13,102 bases of DNA from Dunaliella salina (Eukaryota; Chlorophyta; Chlorophyceae; Chlamydomonadales; Dunaliellaceae). Both the position numbers and the translations under genes were made by a program. Below, one piece after another: positions 7,549 to 13,102 of this stretch. A model generated the notes under the pieces. It saw only the letters and a list, made by a program, of their open reading frames with translations. It was not told the origin of the DNA and made no database searches. The stretch spans positions 220,822-233,923 of the forward strand of contig MU069851.1 in the NCBI GenBank assembly GCA_002284615.2, written 5' to 3'. Numbering within the stretch: position 1 is the stretch's first letter; each line of letters opens with the position of its first letter.

Positions 7549-7797
7549 GTGAAAGTTAGAAAAAACGCCTTCGGTTCAGGTAGCTCCGGCTCCAATTATC
7601 ATTGGATTTACCACCTTAACATTGCACCAGATCACATTACATGTAAGGTTGACCACGTCTCAAAGCAGAACAACAACTCCTGGATAGCGTTTTCATCCTT
7701 TGTTTACGCCAGCAATCGACAGTCAGCACGTGGAGTACTACTAACTACAATACAAGAAGGGGAAAAAGTGGAATAAACAAGGTGCGCGCAGGTTGCT
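7549..7797 (+). other. open frame 7540-7776, unassigned
   Basis: A 78-codon plus-strand frame without an ATG near its start. Its sequence is balanced in composition (for example SNYHWIYHLNIAPDHIT) and ends in TAA at 7774-7776. It could be a remnant related to the block at 7455-7548, but the frames do not join directly. No family recognised. Confidence 0.2.
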
Positions 7798-8030
7798 GAA
7801 AAGGAAAGGAAAGGAAAACAAAGAAGGCAGAAGGAACAGTCGCTACATCAACGAAGGAAAAGGAGACACGCTGGCTCAAAGGAGCCTCGAGTCCCCCGAC
7901 CTTCAAAGCTGTTGGTTGCTTCCCAGCGAAGAAAAGTATGGCTAGACAGGGGATGAAATCTTAGTCCGACAAACAAGCACAAAAATACTACACCTTAATA
8001 ATTCCACCCACTTGCACTGCAAATTCAGGA
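7798..8030 (-). mobile_element. retroelement copy E (degenerate 3' fragment)
   Basis: The plus strand shows a (GGAAA)n tail (AAAAGGAAAGGAAAGGAAAA, about 7798-7818), then the core ACATCAACGAAGGAAAAGGA with GACACGCTGGCTCAAAGGAGCC, as in copies A, B and D. Further on, AATAATTCCACC near 7996-8010 matches the same motif in copy B near 3168. The tail unit and core have drifted (the TCTCC arm reads AGTCG), so this is an old copy. Confidence 0.6.
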
Positions 8031-8039
8031 GGGAGGGTT

Positions 8040-8728
8040 GCCTGAAGACATAATCCAATAGCCAGATACCACCACCTCTGAAGCAGTTACATTACCTAAA
8101 TGCACTAAAGCAATGATTCAAGTAATACCTACAGCTTGCATATTTGCAGCTCACACTTATTTTGCCTGGGAGAAACGAATAAGATTGACGTGCCTTAGTT
8201 TCTGGTTGTTCTCTCAGCAAATGAATTGTGTTCCATTCAAGTGCAACAAGGGAAGCCTGCACGACAACACCTCAGTGGAAGCAAAGCAGCAAGATGCACG
8301 CGCAATTGCCTGCACATGCTCCCCAAGGCAGCAAGATACAAGCAGAACCGCCCGCAGATGCTCCTCGAGAACATCATGACTGGACACCTGTGGCCCCAGG
8401 AGCCCACCAAAACCCTGTGGCCCCAAGAGCCCACCAAAACCCTGTGGCCCCGAGAGCCCACCAAATACCTGCCGGCTAAGAGTGTTAATAGCATCCATGT
8501 TTGACAATGAAATGGCAGCACCTGACCATACAGATACCATGGAGGGAGCATGCCGGAAACCAAGTTGTGCCTGTCGATGATCACATGTCCCTCCAGTTGA
8601 AACAGCAAGAACCTTCACATCGCCTGGACAACACACAAGAATCCACGTGCACAGAGGAGGCGGACACAAAATGAACTCCCCAATTCAGAGGACCAAAGCA
8701 GCAATGAGGCCAAACTGCGACTTGCCGC
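8040..8728 (-). other. presumed 3' flank / 3' UTR of the ABCG gene
   Basis: The region follows the ABCG stop codon. No coding exon is visible. On the minus strand there is an AAATAAG motif near 8158-8164 (a weak polyadenylation-signal candidate) and TGTAA near 8085-8090, but the real mRNA end cannot be placed from sequence. It contains the 27-bp triplicate at 8387-8467. Confidence 0.4.
8387..8467. repeat. 27-bp tandem repeat, three units
   Basis: Three head-to-tail units starting CCTGTGGCCCCA at 8387, 8414 and 8441, differing at only a few bases. The 27-nt period keeps frame, so ORFs on both strands show a nine-residue repeat (plus strand WPQEPTKTL), but I see no sign that it is translated. 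Confidence 0.95.
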
Positions 8729-8865
8729 TTATCGGTCTGCGTACTTCCTAAAGGACATGGTTGTCCAGGCCAACGTGAAGAACACAGCGAAGAAGATGGC
8801 CAGGAACCCGACATGAGCATCTGGGTCGATGCCACCAATGTTGTAATAGTCAGTTACGGTGGTGT
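8729..8865 (-). CDS. ABCG terminal exon (extracellular loop, TM6, C-terminus)
   Basis: 137 nt from the acceptor TTTGATGCAG to TAA. It encodes TTVTDYYNIGGIDPDAHV, then TM6 (GFLAIFFAVFFTLAW) and the tail TTMSFRKYADR. DYY in the loop and a short Arg/Lys-rich tail after TM6 are normal for ABCG proteins. The loop has no cysteine, unlike human ABCG2. A possible ATG at 8911 lies upstream in the same frame but is intronic. Confidence 0.93.
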
Positions 8866-11800
8866 CTGCATCAAAGGAGAAAAGGACAACACGAGTCTGT
8901 GAGCTAGCCATCGTGAATGAGTGGAGGCAGTGTTCTTGGGAATGATCTCAGCACAGTACAGCAATCGGAAGGGACGATTGCAAAGACGTCGAGAGAAGAT
9001 GTGTTGATCAATACAATTGTGCATGACATTGCGCACAAAAAAGGGAGGAACAGCAAGAAGAAGCATTACACTTGACAGCTGAAGCGCTTGAGTCAGTCTA
9101 GAAATAACTGGAAGCCGTGGTGACAACGGTACAGCTTGACTTGATGCGTCTCCATTTTGCTAAACCACCACAGAGCCATACTCACCTAGGAATTTTGGAT
9201 CGCCCCTGCGGACAAAAAGCCAGACAAAGAGGAGTTCATTTAGAAAATATCAATCAGTTTGATCAGGAACACCCTACTTCAGAGTCTGAAGCATTACAAG
9301 AAAGTGTCCTGTCTTACTCATGTTTGATCTGCGAATTACTTCTTTAACAACTTACACCTTGGAAAAATCCATCAGAATGCTCTGCATATGTGACTCACAT
9401 TGCATCGAACTGATTCCGCATCAGGGCCGACCAGGCATAGCGCAGGAAGTTCAAGTAGGAGTACCACTGCGAGGAAATGATTGCAACACATGGTCCCGAT
9501 CAGTGAGTTTAGGTTGACAACAAGCCCGGGCTAATTTCCTGGACACTTCTCGACCTGTCACCAAGTATGGGAAGAATGTACTTGCACTGCTCAAGGTGTG
9601 GGGAGTGCACGCACCTTCCACCAGGGAGGGATGTTGTCAAAGCGGAACAAGAAGCCCGCGAAGAAGAGTAGCGTCACAGCATAGAGGGGCAGGAGGGCAT
9701 TTGCCACATCCTGTAGAGGAAGGACAGCCATCAACAGCAACTCAGGAATTGTGGAACCAGCAGATTGTTAAATTCCAGGAATCTCAGTCAGGGACACGCA
9801 CTGCTGCACCTTACTTGCTCGTGCCACTTGCAATAGGCAAACAAGCGCAATCGCACTGCAGTAAACAGGTAACACGTCGAATGTAGGACCTACACACATG
9901 CATCAGCCGGTGCATTACCAGGTGACCTCCAGATCTCGTTTCTAGCTTCACTGCATTCAGGCACCCACTACCTCACCATGTTTGGTGACAGTGCAGCAAT
10001 GAAGTATGCCAAGGTGATGCCGTTGATCAGGCAGAGGAAGTAGCAAAGCCTGCAAGGACACATGCCAGTTGTGCAAGCATGAGTGGACAGGCGCCCCGCA
10101 AAAATAAAGTAGCCTTAGGCCCACAAAATAGTTAATCCTTTGGAGCATGCAGGTAGGTACTCAGAAATTGGTCGGGTTCAAAAATCCTCGAGAATTTTTT
10201 GGGTAAAGCAGACACTGGAGGGCCTGATGGAACATGAGCAGGCCTCCTGATGCAGCAGTGTGTGCAGTTGGACACCATGCGTTTTTGGAGAGTGCTCCTT
10301 TTGCTCCTTCAAAAGAAGTGCGAGAGATTGTTCCAAGGAAGCAGTTGGCTGGAATTTTTTAGGGCTCTTAAATGCAGCCTCCCTACAGCGCCTTATTGCA
10401 GGTGGACATTTTGCGTACTTTTACATGCAGGATTTGCGTGCAGCCTGCACCCACAATGCTCCCCTCCTAGCTCTTCACCCGAGTGGCACTTGGTGCTGAT
10501 TGCCCCTGAGTAACGCAGGACGCCCTACAATAAATGCTGTAGGGCCCGCAGGGTGGAGACGGGATTTGAACAATCCTCACTCTTGCTCCACGCCATCCAA
10601 ATGCATCCCTCACCACAAAATGAGCCAGGCCCTTCAAAACTGGATGCCCATGCTTCCTGCACTATGTGCTGATGCCACCTGCACTAGACGCCTGTGCTTG
10701 CTGTGTTTTTTAGAGCTCATGCCAACTGCACTAGATGCCCATGTCACCAGCTCTATATGCCTATGTAAGCTACACTGAATGCCCATGCTAGCTGCACTTG
10801 AATGCCCATGCTTGCTGCACTTGATACCCAAGCCAGCTACACTCGATGCCCATGCAATAAGCACTAGATACAACAAATTCTGATGACATTTGTCCCATCG
10901 CAGCGCGCACCAGAAAATGACCCAAGCCCCCTGAAGTTGGATGCCATAGAAGACGAAGCCAGCACAGACTGCTGTGACGATGGCAGCTAAGAACACCTGT
11001 GACATGTTGGGAATTGCACGTGTGACACAGAAATGGCATACTTTGCAGATGATGACTGGAAGAGCACAGAATGGAGAAGGAACACCTGTAAGGGTAGTTC
11101 TGCGCTCCCAACATCAACAAAGGAGAAAGAGAGAAAGAGCGAAGGCAATGAAAGTGCATATCCTGGAGCAATTCTCGCATACGCCACCATGACAATTTGT
11201 TGCAGCGGTCAGACTTTCCAAATTATGCTGGTTTTGTGGCATTACACTGAACTCATTACGTAAACTCGAATAAGTTATATCTGAAGCACTTGATGCACTA
11301 CATTGATCCGAGATGTGACACCTGAAATACTGTAGAGGAAACAACTTGTCACAGATGAAACGCCGGAAACACTTGGATTGATGCATGCCACTACATGCAT
11401 GCCATTCATCACAGATGATAAGGGTACTGGCTTATCATATCAGGTATTCAAAACCTCCTAAGATATGATGGACTACATTTCATTAGTCATTATGATAAAT
11501 TCTTGGTTCCAATAATCTTGTCAGTACTGGGTGCAGTGGAATTTTTGCATCAGAATTGATTGGCCCAGTCTTTGCAAGATGAAAATAGTCTGAATCCAAT
11601 ATTTACGCGAACTGAGAATCGCGTGCGGAGTGTCAGCAAGTACACGCTACTAAATGCTTCTGCAGAAAAAAATGTTAACCTAGGTTTCCTAAATCTTTGC
11701 AGAAGTTGGCAATGTCATTTAGATGGTTGACAACACGAGCAGAGTTAGGTGCACTTGCACCATAGCTCCTGTGTATAACCAGTTGTTCAATTTTATAGCT

Positions 11801-12881
11801 TGCCAGCACATAGCTGTCTGTCCAAACACAACGTTTGAAGCTTTGGCACTCACCTCAATGCTTTCAAAGCAAAGCACACAGTACAATACAGAAATTGGAT
11901 GCAGGCTTGTCCTTTCTTTTTGCACAATCATCAAATATCCCTCCATTGTGTCAAAACAGAGCGCCTCCAAAGCTTCAACCGACGACGCACCCCGCTGAAA
12001 CTTGGCCATCTCTATCTGCACTGTTTACTCTTTCCCCTCCTGGTCCTCCTCCAAACTTGCCTCGGATGGAGCCCTTGTCTTTCGCCTCCTTGCACGGGTG
12101 TGCATGAAGAGGTGTGCTGCTTGCACGCTTGCAAGGGGTTGTCGAGCTCATGACAACCCCATCGCAGCCTTCCCACTACGACACGCCTAGCTCATCATCC
12201 AGCTTCAGCATGATAACCACCTCGTAGCCCTTCTTACAGCCTTCTCACAATCGCAAGCATGGTCCACCTTCCAGCTTCGGCATGACAACCACCCCAAGGC
12301 CTTCCTTCAGCTATTTGCAGTGGGTCTCCGTGTGGCCCTTGGCCACTTGAGGTGCCTTGCGAGGCCCCATGCACACGAGGCGCACCTATCCATTCCATCT
12401 CATCAAAATACTTGCCTCCCTTGCCCTTCGGCCCTCATCTGTTTTGATTGCAGTTGTCTTGGCTCTGATGTGGATATTTCCTTGCTATAACTATTAACTG
12501 GAACGCCCAATACGATCATGGTGCAGTAGTTAAGAAAATATGTAGCATTTCCTAAAACCCTAACAATAGTAATATTGTAATAGACACAGTCTTATGTATT
12601 GTAATCACATGGTTCCATAACTAACAGTAGATGGTTGCATAGTACCCTACAAGTGACACACGTGAAACATTTGACGTCTGTCGAGACAGTTTGGCTGCTG
12701 CAAGACCCACTCACATGTAGCATGAAGGCTAGTTTGGAGTACCTGCATATGGAAGTGCGCTGGGCAGTACTACTCCCACCCTTGATTATTCATTTACCCA
12801 CCTCCTCCAGGATCTTCGAGAGCAGGTACGTGATTACGTGGTACAAGCCGTCAGCTCGCTCCCTTATGAACAGGCTCCGCT
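8729..12881 (-). CDS. ABCG (white-brown type) ABC transporter, 3' seven exons
   Basis: Spliced on the minus strand: 12881-12802, 10996-10911, 10049-9977, 9710-9615, 9466-9399, 9205-9186, 8865-8729 (TAA). Every donor begins GTG, every acceptor ends CAG, and codon phases join (phases 0, 2, 0, 0, 2, 1). The roughly 185 residues cover the end of the ABC2-type membrane domain. In order: the loop motif RERADGLY with LLSKILEE, as found between TM2 and TM3 of ABCG proteins; TM3 (VFLAAIVTAVCAGFVFYG); TM4 (NGITLAYFIAALSPNM); TM5 (LLPLYAVTLLFFAGFLF); the FDNIPPWWK / WYSYLNFLRYAWSALM segment and NQFD; the last extracellular loop; and TM6 (GFLAIFFAVFFTLAW) with a short basic tail. ABCG half-transporters dimerise and export lipids or other hydrophobic compounds across membranes; the substrate cannot be inferred here. 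The ATP-binding domain and TM1-TM2 lie outside the window. Orthology within ABCG is not assigned. Confidence 0.92.
9186..9205 (-). CDS. ABCG exon 6 of the visible set, 20-nt microexon
   Basis: Only 20 nt between TTTGTCCGCAG and GTGAGT: one base completing Met, the six codons GDPKFL, and one base of Asp. It is required to keep the frame between the neighbouring exons: their phases (2 and 1) do not fit each other without it. It encodes part of the last extracellular loop. Confidence 0.85.
9399..9466 (-). CDS. ABCG exon 5 of the visible set (WYSY...NQF segment)
   Basis: 68 nt between TCCTCGCAG and GTGAGT. It encodes WYSYLNFLRYAWSALM then RNQFDA plus two bases of Met. This is the conserved amphipathic segment after TM5 that leads into the last extracellular loop. 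Confidence 0.93.
9615..9710 (-). CDS. ABCG exon 4 of the visible set (TM5)
   Basis: 96 nt, exactly 32 codons, between CCTCTACAG and GTGCGT. It encodes DVANALLPLYAVTLLFF then AGFLFRFDNIPPWWK. The DVANA start, AGFLFRF and DNIPPWW segments are the strongest family signature in the window. Confidence 0.93.
9977..10049 (-). CDS. ABCG exon 3 of the visible set (TM4)
   Basis: 73 nt between CCTTGCAG and GTGAGG. The first base completes the Trp codon of the preceding exon. It encodes LCYFLCLINGITLAYF then IAALSPNM; the SPNM end is typical of the short loop before TM5 in ABCG proteins. The 861-bp intron upstream carries a minisatellite and a SINE-like head. Confidence 0.9.
10522..10545. repeat. inverted repeat, 8-bp arms, 8-nt loop
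   Basis: GCCCTACA, 8 bases, TGTAGGGC. It lies just beyond the tRNA-like head on the minus strand and is probably part of the body of that SINE-like element. It is not followed by a T run. Confidence 0.85.
10545..10640 (-). mobile_element. tRNA-like SINE head inside an ABCG intron
   Basis: On the minus strand an A-box-like D-arm TGGCTCATTTTGTGG (10613-10627) is followed after 41 nt by a B box GTTCAAATCC (10562-10571) and then CGTCTCCACCC. Spacing and order fit a tRNA gene or tRNA-derived SINE promoter. A complete cloverleaf is not convincing, so it is a SINE head or tRNA relic. The 3' limit and any target-site duplication are not found; the body could continue towards 10400. It lies in the sense orientation in the 861-bp intron. 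Confidence 0.4.
10640..10868. repeat. degenerate minisatellite, about 22-25 bp units
   Basis: About nine imperfect units of the type GATGCCCATGCTAGCTGCAC fill this part of the 861-bp ABCG intron. The best-preserved units are at 10740-10860. The motif ATGCCCATG recurs with CTGCACT or CTACACT between copies. The minus-strand ORF with repeated WASS/MGIQ residues is a by-product. Confidence 0.85.
10911..10996 (-). CDS. ABCG exon 2 of the visible set (TM3)
   Basis: 86 nt between CATGTCACAG and GTGCGC. It encodes a hydrophobic span from VFLAAIV to FYGIQL, then QGAWVIF and two bases of Trp. The upstream intron is 1805 bp, the longest of the gene. Upstream of the acceptor the frame is open for a short distance, but joining to LLSKILEE at GTG matches the usual family spacing. 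Confidence 0.87.
11415..11438. repeat. inverted repeat, 8-bp arms, 8-nt loop
   Basis: ATGATAAG, GGTACTGG, CTTATCAT, inside the 1805-bp ABCG intron. Perfect arms; no associated element recognised. Confidence 0.7.
11719..12021 (-). other. unassigned 100-codon ORF within ABCG intron
   Basis: A sense-oriented open frame in the long intron. A consensus donor, CATTGAG|GTGAGTGCC, falls inside it at 11853, and a possible acceptor AACAGTGCAG lies at its start near 12019. The segment between would encode a balanced peptide (for example EALCFDTMEGYLMIVQKE). It does not belong between TM-loop exon 1 and TM3 of the ABCG protein, because the family has no insertion there. It could be a cryptic or alternative exon, a transposon fragment, or chance. 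Confidence 0.2.
12149..12311. repeat. imperfect 60-72-bp tandem repeat
   Basis: Units beginning CATGACAACC or CATGATAACC start at 12149, 12209 and 12281. The first two end in CCAGCTTC(A/G)G and share GCCTTC blocks; the third is partial. Located in the 1805-bp ABCG intron. Confidence 0.75.
12802..12881 (-). CDS. ABCG exon 1 of the visible set (intracellular loop)
   Basis: 80 nt after TGTGCGCCTTGCAG and before GTGGGT. It encodes RSLFIRERADGLY followed by HVITYLLSKILEE. The first two bases complete a codon from an exon not placed here. It is the functional copy of a tandem duplication (12845-13080). The frame remains open upstream of the acceptor through the diverged copy at 12986. Confidence 0.88.
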
Positions 12882-13080
12882 CTGCAAGGCGCACACATTC
12901 GAACACTTGAAAAGCCAGCCTGAGGGTGCTGATAGTCATCTGATGATACAAGCTGACAGCTCTTTCCCTTGTCAGCAGGATCTGCCCTGCATGCCAGGGC
13001 CTGCATGTGCGCGCAGGCCAGGGCTCATGTTTGTTTACTCAAAAAGCAAGCCGGGCTGATGATCACCTGATGGCACAAGG
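12845..13080 (-). repeat. tandem duplication containing the ABCG loop exon
   Basis: Minus strand: the exon start at 12881 (after GCAG) has a counterpart at 12986 (after CTGGCATGCAG), exactly 105 bp upstream. Over the first 44 nt about 32 bases match. The copy encodes LLTRERAVSLYH aligned to LFIRERADGLYH without gaps. The intronic part is duplicated too: CATCAGATGACTATCAGC with GGCTGGCTTTT (12895-12950) matches CATCAGGTGATCATCAGC with GGCTTGCTTTTT (13045-13072). The latter is preceded by CTTGTGC, the end of a third, more degenerate exon copy at the window edge. The first unit carries an extra hairpin GGCCTGC-N8-GCAGGCC at 12998-13019. Confidence 0.85.
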
Positions 13081-13102
13081 CAAAAGCACACTCTCTTCTG
13101 AG

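Noticed and set aside
8729..8911. A 60-residue stand-alone small protein starting at 8911
   Set aside because: The acceptor at 8866 and the match of the downstream part to an ABCG C-terminus show that the first 15 codons are intron sequence.
10522..10545. Rho-independent-style terminator
   Set aside because: The inverted repeat has no T run and lies in a eukaryotic intron, so a bacterial-type terminator makes no sense here.
11098..11128. Possible sixth copy of the retroelement 3' core (ACATCAACAAAGGAGAAAGA)
   Set aside because: Only about 20 bases resemble the core, with no tail or flanking family sequence. It may be chance in purine-rich DNA.
1..13102. A multi-gene defence, biosynthetic or mobile operon
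   Set aside because: There are no clustered intact ORFs. The only solid host gene is the intron-rich ABCG gene, and the rest is repeats and decayed elements.

Overview
The window is nuclear DNA from a eukaryote. It has introns with GT-AG borders, long dinucleotide arrays, and several interspersed retroelement-like repeats. I see no operons, bacterial-style genes, CRISPR arrays, rRNA or intact tRNA genes. The dense short-exon structure of an ABCG transporter and the tRNA-derived SINE-like pieces would fit a plant or alga, but the sequence alone does not settle the lineage.

The one clear host gene is on the minus strand at 8729-12881. It is the 3' part of a half-size ABCG (white-brown complex type) ABC transporter. 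I assembled seven exons by hand (80, 86, 73, 96, 68, 20 and 137 nt). All introns start GTG and end CAG, and all phases join. They encode about 185 residues, from the intracellular loop between TM2 and TM3 to the stop codon. The nucleotide-binding domain and TM1-TM2 must lie beyond position 13102. The 5'-most visible exon is part of a tandem duplication: a second, diverged copy sits exactly 105 bp upstream in the same open frame, and a third degenerate copy lies at the window edge.

Layout: 1-74 (CA)n. 75-983 no recognisable gene. 984-5555 dominated by copies of one retroelement-like family with a shared 3' end. Copies D, A and B are on the minus strand and copy C on the plus strand; copy A is interrupted by a 126-bp tRNA-derived SINE fragment flanked by a perfect 10-bp target-site duplication. 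2646-2729 (TG)42. 5556-6000 a small alpha-helical-looking ORF. 6003-7455 copies of a second repeat family around a CCTTG higher-order array and a 61-bp pure pyrimidine tract. 7455-7548 an exon-like block with good splice sites. 7798-8030 a fifth copy (E) of the retroelement 3' end. 8040-8728 the presumed 3' flank of the ABCG gene, with a 27-bp triplicate. 8729-12881 ABCG exons and introns; the introns hold a roughly 23-bp minisatellite, a tRNA-like SINE head, a 60-72-bp tandem repeat and an unassigned ORF.

No multi-gene system is evident. The most interesting signals are the in-frame exon duplication and 20-nt microexon in the ABCG gene, the conserved 3' stem-loop and ORF end of the unnamed retroelement, and the nested SINE insertion.
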